Below are positions 51,381 to 58,933 of a stretch of 64,000 nucleotides of DNA, one piece after another (position 1 is the stretch's first letter; the number at the start of each line of letters is the position of its first letter). A program made the position numbers and the translations under genes. The stretch covers positions 1-64,000 of the forward strand of contig DERN01000004.1 of assembly GCA_002360925.1 (NCBI GenBank). Reading direction: 5' to 3'. The notes below the pieces were generated by a model. It saw only the letters and a list, made by a program, of their open reading frames with translations. It ran no database searches and had not been told where the DNA came from. Source of the DNA: Flavobacteriaceae bacterium UBA3339. Lineage in GTDB: Bacteria; Bacteroidota; Bacteroidia; Flavobacteriales; Flavobacteriaceae.

Positions 51381-54300
51381 ATGGATAAATATTGTTGTTT
51401 TAACTGCCCTCAAAAAGACTATTCTGAAAAAGAACTGTATGACAAATGTCCTAAATGTGGGATGAATTACGGATTTCCCCTTGATTTTCTTCCTACAGAG
51501 GTAAATGGATTTAAATTAGAAAGATCCATTGCGAGAGGATTTTACGGAGCAACATATATAGCGACTTCAAAAGAAAGAATTCCCAAAAAGAGAGTATTAA
51601 AGATTATTCCGAAAGGAATTTATGAATTATTCGGCAAGAATTTTGAAAATGAATGTAACCAACACTCACAGCTTGAAAATGAGCATATAGTTGAGATCCA
51701 TGATTATTTTGATGAAGATGTTGATTTTAACGGGACTATTATTCCTTGCCACGTTTGTATACTTGACTACGTTGATGGAAGCCCGCTAAAAAAAGAAATG
51801 GAATCAGATATTTCTATTGAAAGATTGACTCAAATAGTAATAGATTTATTAGAAATCCTTGAAGTATTAAAAAATAACGGAAAGAGCCATAATGATTTAC
51901 ATCCGGGAAATATTTTGGTTTCAAATCTTAGTCAAGGAACCAAAAGAGTTGACCAGATAGACAATTCAGTCAGATTAATCGTTATAGACTTAAATTCAAC
52001 TTCTGACGGAACACAAAGTTCAGAGACAAGATTGGGAGACATAAATTGGATAGGGAAAAGCATTCAAGATTTGTCTAAACGTTTTATAGAAAGAAAAGAA
52101 GAAAACCAAGAAGAACTAACTGATAAAGAAAGTAGGATTCTCTCACATTTTGAAAATTACGGTAAACTGTTAAGTCAAAAAGTAATTAGTACAAGACTTC
52201 CTAAGTTTGATGATCTTATTTATGATATAAAAAGTACCTATCGTCATGTTGTAGATCCGTGGAATGAAACCTTTACTCTCAAAAGTTTTGATTATGCATA
52301 CAACGCACAGTCATTAAAACCAAATTATGTTCCTGCAATATTTGTGGATCCTGATAATAAATTTTTTAATGAATCTGTAAAGCCCGGACCCCTTATTATT
52401 TATGGAATGAGAGGTTGTGGAAAAACTATCTTATTATTAGGGCTAACTTTTTATTCTCGTATCAGCTCGTCAAATTCTGATGAATATTCGGATAGGGGCT
52501 CTGCAGGAATCATTGAAAGAATTGTAAATGATGGATTTATAGGGCTATATATCAATGCAAATAAATTATTAGATGTTGTCGGTAAAAAGGATGAGAAGAT
52601 ATATAAGCCACTTGAAAGAATATATTTAAGATTTTCCTTAGAAGCGTTGAGAACTTTAAGAACATTGAAGAAAATAGAAGACAATTCCGTTTTAGATCTT
52701 TATTATGAAATCTTGACTAGCGAAATAAACTCAAAAGTTAGTAATCTTGATATACCTGCAATCAGTTCTGATAAAGAGTTAGAGGATATTTTAATTAAGA
52801 AAATCAATTTATTGGAGAAAAATGAAGGGAATGAAATTTCAATTTCTACCGCTGCACCTGCAACATTTGAAGATCTCTCTACAGCTATTACAAATTGTAG
52901 CCCGATATTGTTAAATCATAAGATTTATTATTTGTTAGACGATGTTTCTACCAGATATCTGAATCAGGAAAATATAATACAGATCATATCAACATTTATT
53001 TTCCAAAGTTCAAAATGTGCCTTTAAAATCACTACAGAGGCACAGACTTTGAATGCTATTCTTTTTTCTCCAGGAAATCAGGAAAAAACCAGAATAGGAA
53101 GGGACTTGCAAACCTTTGATTTAGGAAATTTAGTGAATGAACAAATTAGAAATAATAAAAATTTTGTAGTTGATATCCTTGAAAAAAGAAATAAACTCAT
53201 TTCTAAAGATTCTAATGGTTATCCTCATCCGGGAAATCTTTTAGGGGATATTTCACTTAAAGAAATTGCATTTAATATAACTCAGACAGGTGCAAATAAG
53301 AAAAACAAAAAGCAGTTCTATCATGGTGTCACAATGCTCTCTAAAGTCTGTGTGGGGGACATTGGAGATATCATACACATTTATAATCTGATGTTAGAGG
53401 AATATAAGAAAAGCCCTCACACACCTTTAAAGGTAGAACTACAAAACAGAGTTTATCAAAATGTTAGTGCAAACAAATTGTTTGATTTAGATCGAAATAA
53501 GAATGACTTGAAAGATTTCGCTTTAACTTTTGCGAAAGCTTCGTATAAGCTACTCATGGAATCTAAAGACTCTGAAAGACTCAGACAGTATAATTCTATT
53601 TATGTAAAGATTACTTCTGGAGATCAAGAATTTCAAATTGATAAATTGAGAAGTTTAGTGGACGCAGGAATTTTTATATATGATGGCAGCCCTCAAGCTC
53701 CCAGAACAACTGGAAATGATACTAATCCATTATTACAATTCAAATTAGCTTTTAGAAAATTATTAGGTTTAACCAACTTTATAGGTATTTCCCATTCCGA
53801 TAGATTTGAGTTAAGCGGTCCTGAATTGGAGACATGGCTTAGAAATCCACAAGAAGGAGAAAGTATATTATTAAAAAATAAGATTATAGAAGACGGAGAT
53901 TCTGATGAAGCCTCTTATGGTTTTAATGAAGTTAATAGAAATACAGGCTCTCAAGCTGATTTAGATTTTACAGTTTCTAAGCCTGAAAATAAAGAAATTG
54001 AAAATTTCTTTATTTCGGAAAATCAGATTATCATGAGTAAAAGCCCTTTTAAGGATAGTCTGATTAATGATTGCAAACAGTATGTTTTGGGAATAGGTTT
54101 CGAGGACAGAACTTATGAATCATTAAATAAGATTATTAACAACCCAAATATTTCCAAAATATATGCAATAAGGCATAAATTAGAAGAAGGAAGGTATAAT
54201 GACATCAAACAAATTTTAGATCAATCAAACAAAGATATTTTGATACTAGACATAGACGAAATTGAAAAGATTGACTATTCATTAAAGACCATAATTGACG

Positions 54301-54983
54301 TGTCTGGTTTGTCCAAATCTATGATATTCCGCTTGCTGATTAAAGCCAAGAAGAATATAAATAAGATTATTGTGTTGGAAACTGAAGCTGAGAGTTTATC
54401 CCCTTCAGAAGAAGATTTAAAAGAAATCGTAAACACACAGGAACAGGCAACAGAAATTTTGAAAATTGTAACAGAAAGTATTGAATTAGGAGAGTTGAAG
54501 CCCTACTCTATTGAAAATATATATTCAACAGATACAGATGAGTCCAATTCTCGTGTAATACTGTGTTTTAGTTCTTCAAAATTTGAAAGAATGTTGACAT
54601 TTTTAGATCAGAAGCAATATGATAAAATATTAATAATCAATCCTAATAAAGAAGATTACAGAAGCCAACTGGCAAGGTTATCCACTAAAGTAATTCAGGA
54701 TAAATATTCATCTCTTGAAACAGAAGTTATTGATATAGATACCGATAACCAAAATGAAATTTTAAAAGTCATGACAGCTTTATACCAAAAATACTATTTA
54801 CAAGAGGGATGTAATTTTGATATTGCATTGACAGGATCTAAAATTCAAACCGTTTGTGCTAGTATTTTTGCAGGTTTAAATAAGATTAATAATAGTTGGT
54901 ATATAAGTCCTAAAGAGTGGAAATCTAATGCGTTTTCTTCTGGAATTTCAGATACATTTATTTATTCTGTTAATGATTTTTAA
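51381..54983 (+). CDS. Zinc-ribbon / protein kinase-like / AAA ATPase / Rossmann-like fusion (1200 aa)
   Basis: Four parts are visible. Residues 5-26 form a zinc ribbon (Cys6, Cys9, Cys23, Cys26). Residues ~44-290 are a Ser/Thr-kinase-like domain: loop IARGFYGATY (50-59), Lys74, HNDLHPGN (170-177) and Asp203 in VIDLN, where DFG is altered. Residues ~315-620 hold a P-loop ATPase, with Walker A GMRGCGKT (342-349) and Walker B IYYLLDD (515-521). The last ~300 residues start near LGIGFEDRTYESL and alternate strands and helices like a Rossmann sensor domain. It follows the phosphorylase-like gene by 2 bases. Such a sensor-kinase-ATPase layout suggests phage defence, but I know no named system of this make-up. 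Confidence 0.75.
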   Translation: MDKYCCFNCPQKDYSEKELYDKCPKCGMNYGFPLDFLPTEVNGFKLERSIARGFYGATYIATSKERIPKKRVLKIIPKGIYELFGKNFENECNQHSQLENEHIVEIHDYFDEDVDFNGTIIPCHVCILDYVDGSPLKKEMESDISIERLTQIVIDLLEILEVLKNNGKSHNDLHPGNILVSNLSQGTKRVDQIDNSVRLIVIDLNSTSDGTQSSETRLGDINWIGKSIQDLSKRFIERKEENQEELTDKESRILSHFENYGKLLSQKVISTRLPKFDDLIYDIKSTYRHVVDPWNETFTLKSFDYAYNAQSLKPNYVPAIFVDPDNKFFNESVKPGPLIIYGMRGCGKTILLLGLTFYSRISSSNSDEYSDRGSAGIIERIVNDGFIGLYINANKLLDVVGKKDEKIYKPLERIYLRFSLEALRTLRTLKKIEDNSVLDLYYEILTSEINSKVSNLDIPAISSDKELEDILIKKINLLEKNEGNEISISTAAPATFEDLSTAITNCSPILLNHKIYYLLDDVSTRYLNQENIIQIISTFIFQSSKCAFKITTEAQTLNAILFSPGNQEKTRIGRDLQTFDLGNLVNEQIRNNKNFVVDILEKRNKLISKDSNGYPHPGNLLGDISLKEIAFNITQTGANKKNKKQFYHGVTMLSKVCVGDIGDIIHIYNLMLEEYKKSPHTPLKVELQNRVYQNVSANKLFDLDRNKNDLKDFALTFAKASYKLLMESKDSERLRQYNSIYVKITSGDQEFQIDKLRSLVDAGIFIYDGSPQAPRTTGNDTNPLLQFKLAFRKLLGLTNFIGISHSDRFELSGPELETWLRNPQEGESILLKNKIIEDGDSDEASYGFNEVNRNTGSQADLDFTVSKPENKEIENFFISENQIIMSKSPFKDSLINDCKQYVLGIGFEDRTYESLNKIINNPNISKIYAIRHKLEEGRYNDIKQILDQSNKDILILDIDEIEKIDYSLKTIIDVSGLSKSMIFRLLIKAKKNINKIIVLETEAESLSPSEEDLKEIVNTQEQATEILKIVTESIELGELKPYSIENIYSTDTDESNSRVILCFSSSKFERMLTFLDQKQYDKILIINPNKEDYRSQLARLSTKVIQDKYSSLETEVIDIDTDNQNEILKVMTALYQKYYLQEGCNFDIALTGSKIQTVCASIFAGLNKINNSWYISPKEWKSNAFSSGISDTFIYSVNDF

Positions 54984-54987
54984 TACG

Positions 54988-55083
54988 GATCTATTTATCA
55001 ACATTAAGATTTTCTACGTATTTCATAATGTCTAACCGTTCCAAATCTTCCAAAAAATGTTTCGAGATTTGTTCGGGTTCGGC
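54988..55083 (-). other. Displaced native 3' end of the recombinase gene
   Basis: Read on the minus strand in the frame set by the core, this encodes AEPEQISKHFLEDLER followed by LDIMKYVENLNVDK and a TAG stop. Joined to recombinase codons at 35484 it forms an uninterrupted helical tail 29 residues long, replacing the 11 residues now supplied by tRNA-fMet antisense. It ends 4 bases from the convergent kinase gene's stop. Confidence 0.75.
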
Positions 55084-55090
55084 TACTAAA
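55082..55090. repeat. attR core GCTACTAAA
   Basis: Second copy of the 9-base core at the right end of the element, followed by chromosomal sequence with the former tRNA-fMet terminator. Confidence 0.75.
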
Positions 55091-55119
55091 AAAGAATCAA
55101 GAAATTGATTCTTTTTTTA
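55091..55119. terminator. Original tRNA-fMet terminator, displaced by integration
   Basis: A 10-bp stem AAAGAATCAA/TTGATTCTTT with a GAAA loop and T run, directly after the attR core. Before integration it would have followed the tRNA 3' end immediately. Confidence 0.85.
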
Positions 55120-55131
55120 TTTTAAGAAAAC

Positions 55132-55158
55132 AAAAACCTCCCATTCAGGAGGTTTTTT
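55132..55158. terminator. clpX terminator
   Basis: A stem of AAAAACCTCC with GGAGGTTTTT around a short loop, 5 bases after the clpX stop on the minus strand. It is symmetrical enough to work in both directions. Confidence 0.85.
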
Positions 55159-55162
55159 AATT

Positions 55163-56392
55163 TTATACCGTTAAAGCTAAACGTTTCATTAAGTTTTTAT
55201 CTAGAGCGTGTTTTACGAATTCTTTATCGACTTCTAGTTCTGTAGTATCAGAACCAGGTAAATCGTACATAGGATCGGTTAAAACAGCTTCGCATAACGA
55301 ACGTAATCCACGCGCTCCTAATTTATATTCTAACGCTTTATCTACAATATACCACAAAGCATCTTCGGTAAATGTTAGCGTTACGCCATCCATTTCGAAA
55401 AGTTTTTGATACTGCTTAACCAAAGCGTTTTTAGGTTCGGTTAAAATAGAACGTAATGTTTCACGATCTAAAGGATCCATGTGTGTTAAAACAGGTAAAC
55501 GTCCGATTATTTCGGGAATCAATCCAAAATCTTTTAAATCTTTCGGAATGATATATTGCAATAAATTGCTTTTATCAGCTTTTCCGTTTTCTTTAGAAGA
55601 CCCGAAACCAACTGCATGGAAATTTAAACGTTTTGTAATAATTCGTTCAATTCCATCAAAAGCTCCGCCCGCAATAAATAAAATATTCTGAGTATTTACT
55701 TCAATGAATTTTTGATCGGGATGTTTTCTTCCTCCTTTTGGCGGAACATTCACAATCGATCCTTCTAAAAGCTTCAATAAAGCTTGCTGAACTCCTTCTC
55801 CACTCACATCGCGAGTAATTGAAGGATTATCACTTTTACGCGCAATCTTATCAATCTCATCAATAAAAATGATTCCTCTTTCTGCTTTTTCAACATCATA
55901 ATCGGCTGCTTGAAGTAATTTTGTCAAAATTCCTTCTACATCTTCTCCAACATACCCTGCTTCTGTTAAAACTGTAGCATCAACAATTGCCAACGGAACA
56001 TTTAACATACGCGCAATAGTTTTTGCAACCAATGTTTTTCCTGTACCGGTTTGACCAACTACAATAATATTACTTTTTTCGATTTCTACATCGTTTTTAG
56101 CATTTTGCTGTAATAAACGCTTGTAGTGATTGTAAACCGCAACCGAAAGTACTTTTTTGGTTTGTTCCTGACCAATTACATATTGATCTAAAAACGCTCT
56201 GATTTCCATTGGTTTTTTTAACAAAACCTCATCAGACAATCCTGATCCTCCTTGCGACTTTAATTCTTCTAAAACAATTCCGTGCGCTTGTTCCACACAA
56301 CGATCACAAATATGCGCATCAATTCCTGCTATTAAAATATTTGTTTCGGCTTTAGGACGTCCGCAAAAAGAACAGTCAAATCCTTCGTTCAT
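55163..56392 (-). CDS. clpX: ATP-dependent Clp protease ATPase subunit ClpX
   Basis: An unfoldase of 409 residues that feeds substrates to ClpP. The N-terminal zinc finger is CSFCGRPKAE...ICDRC (Cys7, Cys10, Cys29, Cys32). Walker A is GQTGTGKT (~115), Walker B is IIFIDEIDKIARKSDN (~177), and the C-terminal sensor 2 part is YKLGARGLRSLCE. It lies 15 bases after clpP on the same strand. Confidence 0.97.
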   Translation of the reverse strand: MNEGFDCSFCGRPKAETNILIAGIDAHICDRCVEQAHGIVLEELKSQGGSGLSDEVLLKKPMEIRAFLDQYVIGQEQTKKVLSVAVYNHYKRLLQQNAKNDVEIEKSNIIVVGQTGTGKTLVAKTIARMLNVPLAIVDATVLTEAGYVGEDVEGILTKLLQAADYDVEKAERGIIFIDEIDKIARKSDNPSITRDVSGEGVQQALLKLLEGSIVNVPPKGGRKHPDQKFIEVNTQNILFIAGGAFDGIERIITKRLNFHAVGFGSSKENGKADKSNLLQYIIPKDLKDFGLIPEIIGRLPVLTHMDPLDRETLRSILTEPKNALVKQYQKLFEMDGVTLTFTEDALWYIVDKALEYKLGARGLRSLCEAVLTDPMYDLPGSDTTELEVDKEFVKHALDKNLMKRLALTV

Positions 56393-56407
56393 CTTTTTTC
56401 TCTTAAA

Positions 56408-57067
56408 CTATTCTCTAACTAAAACTTCATCAATCATTCCGTATTCTTTCGCTTCATCGGCACGCATCCAATAATCGCGTTCAGAATCTTTATAAACCTT
56501 ATCGTAAGGCTGTTTAGAATGTTTAGCAATGATTTGATATAATTCTTCTTTTAACTTCAACATTTCTTTCAAGTTGATTTCCATATCGGTTGCAACTCCT
56601 TGCGCGCCACCAGAAGGCTGATGAATCATAACGCGAGAATGCGGAAGCGCAGAACGTTTTCCGTCGGCTCCAGCGCATAACAAAACGGCTCCCATCGAAG
56701 CTGCCATTCCTGTACAAATTGTCGCAACGTCTGGTTTCACAAACTGCATTGTATCATAAATCCCAAGACCTGCATAAACGCTTCCGCCCGGAGAATTGAT
56801 GTAAATTGAAATATCTTTAGAAGCATCTACACTTTCTAAAAACAATAATTGTGCTTGAATGATGTTAGCAACATAATCATCAACTCCTGTTCCTAAAAAG
56901 ATGATTCGATCCATCATTAAACGAGAAAAAACGTCCATAGATGCAATATTCATTGGGCGCTCTTCGATAATATAAGGTGTCATGCTTGCAACCATTTTGT
57001 CGTAATAAAGACTGTTTACACCTTGATGTTTGGTTGCGTATTTTTTAAATTCTTTTCCGTAATCCAT
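56408..57067 (-). CDS. clpP: ATP-dependent Clp protease proteolytic subunit
   Basis: A serine peptidase of 219 residues. The catalytic serine is in TGMAASMGAVLL (~residue 115) and the histidine in SRVMIHQPSGG (~140); INSPGGSVYAGLGIYDTM precedes them. It has a somewhat longer N-terminus than E. coli ClpP, perhaps a propeptide. It partners with ClpX encoded downstream. A terminator separates it from tig upstream. Confidence 0.97.
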   Translation of the reverse strand: MDYGKEFKKYATKHQGVNSLYYDKMVASMTPYIIEERPMNIASMDVFSRLMMDRIIFLGTGVDDYVANIIQAQLLFLESVDASKDISIYINSPGGSVYAGLGIYDTMQFVKPDVATICTGMAASMGAVLLCAGADGKRSALPHSRVMIHQPSGGAQGVATDMEINLKEMLKLKEELYQIIAKHSKQPYDKVYKDSERDYWMRADEAKEYGMIDEVLVRE

Positions 57068-57089
57068 AAAATTTTCTTCTAATAATTTA

Positions 57090-57125
57090 TTAAAAAAACA
57101 AGCGTCGAACCTAACGTTCGACGCT
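57090..57125 (-). terminator. tig terminator
   Basis: A 10-bp stem AGCGTCGAAC/GTTCGACGCT with a 5-base loop and, on the minus strand, a run of seven T. It splits tig from clpPX. Confidence 0.9.
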
Positions 57126-57151
57126 CAAATATACTCAATATTTTGCAGAAA

Positions 57152-58474
57152 TTATTCTCCGTAAACTTCTTTAACGAAATCTTTGTAATTAACTTCTTTT
57201 GTTTGCGCATTTACTTTTTCTCCAAACAATTTGATCATTTTATCGTTCATTAATTGCTCAGAAATACGTTTTACTTCTTCTTGATTAGATAACACGCGAG
57301 AAACAATGTTTGTAACATCATCTTCCGATGGCTCTAACTGACCAAATTGTGCCATTTGATCTTTGATTAATCCTGAAGTGTAATCTTTAATCTCATCGAA
57401 CGTAATTTGCATTTCGTTATCTGTGATGATTTTCCCTTCGATTAATTGGTAACGTAAACCATTTTCTGATTTTGCGTACTCTTCTTCAGCTTGTTCAGAT
57501 GTTAACTGCGTTTCGCCAACAGTTTGTAACCATTTTACTAAAAATTCTTTCGGTAAATCGAACGTTGTTTTTTCAACTAAAGTTTCCACTACATCGTTCA
57601 TGAATTTTTGTTCAGCTTGTTGAGCGAATTGTTTTTCAGCATCTTCTTTAATGCGGTTTCTTAATTCTTCTTCTGAAGTTACTTTTCCTTCTCCGAATAA
57701 TTTATCGAAAAACTCTTGGTTTAATTCTGCTTTTTCTTGTGTAGAAACTTCTTCTATTGTAAAAGAAACCTCAACGTCTAATCCGTGAACTTTATCGTGA
57801 TCTACGTTTAAAACGTTCATTAATTTATGCTCGTCTTCGAATAAACCTTTTGTAGAAATTACAACAACATCTCCTACTTTTTTACCGATAAATTTCTTTT
57901 GATTTGTTTTAGTGCGGATATCCGAAACGTTGATTGTTGTTTCGTTCGAAATCCCTTCTTCTTCGTTTGAAACTTTCACACGAATATCGTCACCTTCTTC
58001 AGATTTTTCTTTAGAAACTAATTTACCATATTGTTTTTGAATGTATTCAACCTGTTCGTTGATCATTTCGTCATCTGCAACAATTTGGTATTTTGTTAAG
58101 TCTTTTCCTGCAGCTAAATCTACTGTAAATTCAGGAGCTAAACCTAATTCAAAATCGAAACTTAATGTATCTGCATCCCAATCGATATCTTTTGCAACAG
58201 GAATTGGATTTCCTAATATATCGATTTTTTCATCATTTAAATAGTTACTTAAATTATCTTGTAATAATTTGTTTACTTCTTCAAATAGTACTGCCTGTCC
58301 GTATTGTTTTTTCACTAACGACATTGGCACCTGACCTTTTCTAAATCCAGGAATACTTGCGTTCTTTTTATAATCTTTAAGAACGTTTTCTACTTTTCCT
58401 TCAAAGTCTGCTTTTACTAAATCAATCGTAATAACAGCGTTTAACGCATCTACATTATTTCTTGTGATATTCAT
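57152..58474 (-). CDS. tig: Trigger factor
   Basis: A ribosome-bound chaperone of 440 residues. The ribosome-binding signature is present as SIPGFRKGQVPMSLVKKQYG (~residue 39). A PPIase-like middle domain and a helical C-terminus follow. The middle domain departs from the FKBP consensus, as in other Bacteroidota, so isomerase activity is uncertain. It has its own promoter with an inverted repeat (58498-58538) and precedes clpPX, the usual order. Confidence 0.93.
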   Translation of the reverse strand: MNITRNNVDALNAVITIDLVKADFEGKVENVLKDYKKNASIPGFRKGQVPMSLVKKQYGQAVLFEEVNKLLQDNLSNYLNDEKIDILGNPIPVAKDIDWDADTLSFDFELGLAPEFTVDLAAGKDLTKYQIVADDEMINEQVEYIQKQYGKLVSKEKSEEGDDIRVKVSNEEEGISNETTINVSDIRTKTNQKKFIGKKVGDVVVISTKGLFEDEHKLMNVLNVDHDKVHGLDVEVSFTIEEVSTQEKAELNQEFFDKLFGEGKVTSEEELRNRIKEDAEKQFAQQAEQKFMNDVVETLVEKTTFDLPKEFLVKWLQTVGETQLTSEQAEEEYAKSENGLRYQLIEGKIITDNEMQITFDEIKDYTSGLIKDQMAQFGQLEPSEDDVTNIVSRVLSNQEEVKRISEQLMNDKMIKLFGEKVNAQTKEVNYKDFVKEVYGE

Positions 58475-58497
58475 TGTAATTTTGTTTTCTAACTAAA

Positions 58498-58534
58498 ATT
58501 GGCTTGCAAAAATACATTATTTTTACAAGCCAAT
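58498..58534. promoter_or_regulatory. Inverted repeat in the tig promoter
   Basis: Arms ATTGGCTTG (58498-58506) and CAAGCCAAT (58526-58534), 19 bases apart, enclosing the -7 box. It may be an operator. Confidence 0.45.
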
Positions 58535-58538
58535 CAAA
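58507..58538 (-). promoter_or_regulatory. tig promoter
   Basis: On the minus strand TTTG, 20 bases, TATTTTTG; a good Bacteroidota promoter about 33 bases before the ATG. Confidence 0.75.
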
Positions 58539-58575
58539 TTTTTAAATAACTGAATCTTAATTATTAGTAAAATAT

Positions 58576-58917
58576 TTAGTCATTTGCTGTTAAACTTCCT
58601 ACAATTGATTGCACAATCGATAAAACCAAGCTGAATAACAATGCAGACCAAAAGCCATCGACATGAAATCCGCCTACCATTTTACTACATAATAAAATAA
58701 TTAATGCATTGATTACAAAAAGAAACAATCCTAATGTTAAAATGGTTATTGGAATAGAAATGATTTGTAGAATTGGTTTGACTAAAAAATTAAGTACAGC
58801 TAAAACAATTACCACAATAATAGACGATCCGAAACCATCTACACTTACTCCTGGAAGGAAATTTGAAAGTAAAAACACAATAAGTGCCGTTACCAATAAA
58901 TTAATTAATATTTTCAT
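58576..58917 (-). CDS. Phage-holin-superfamily IV-type membrane protein
   Basis: The protein has 113 residues and is almost entirely hydrophobic, with three to four predicted helices. Segments such as VKPILQIISIPITILTLGLFLFVINALIILL and GFHVDGFWSALLFSLVLSIVQSI are typical of the Phage_holin_4_2 family. These are chromosomal membrane proteins of unknown role; a phage origin is not implied, since no phage gene is nearby. Confidence 0.85.
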   Translation of the reverse strand: MKILINLLVTALIVFLLSNFLPGVSVDGFGSSIIVVIVLAVLNFLVKPILQIISIPITILTLGLFLFVINALIILLCSKMVGGFHVDGFWSALLFSLVLSIVQSIVGSLTAND

Positions 58918-58933
58918 AGCTTATATTTATAAA

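Larger units (their letters stand above)
35479..55090. mobile_element. Integrative mobilizable element in tRNA-fMet (~19.6 kb)
   Basis: Bounded by direct repeats of GCTACTAAA. Both junctions are followed on the right by a terminator hairpin: the element's own at 35486, and at 55091 the one that must originally have followed the tRNA. It holds a serine recombinase, relaxosome protein, MOBP relaxase and RteC, but no conjugation channel, so it would need a helper. Cargo covers tet(X), a likely macrolide esterase, fabF, an AbiEii-type toxin-antitoxin, a methylase-Vsr-GHKL cassette and a novel kinase/phosphorylase pair. The recombinase-mob part is visibly richer in G and C than the rest, so the element is a mosaic. 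Confidence 0.9.

Noticed and set aside
54991..55080. Degenerate copy of tRNA-fMet at the right end
   Set aside because: A few words resemble the tRNA, but the sequence is better explained as the open coding tail of the recombinase; only the 9-base core is shared exactly.
55001..55160. Further gene between the kinase gene and clpX
   Set aside because: The stretch holds the displaced recombinase tail and two terminators and nothing else with coding character.
58576..58917. Holin-family protein as a sign of a prophage
   Set aside because: Only one such gene is present, among core genes, and this family is common in non-phage chromosomes.
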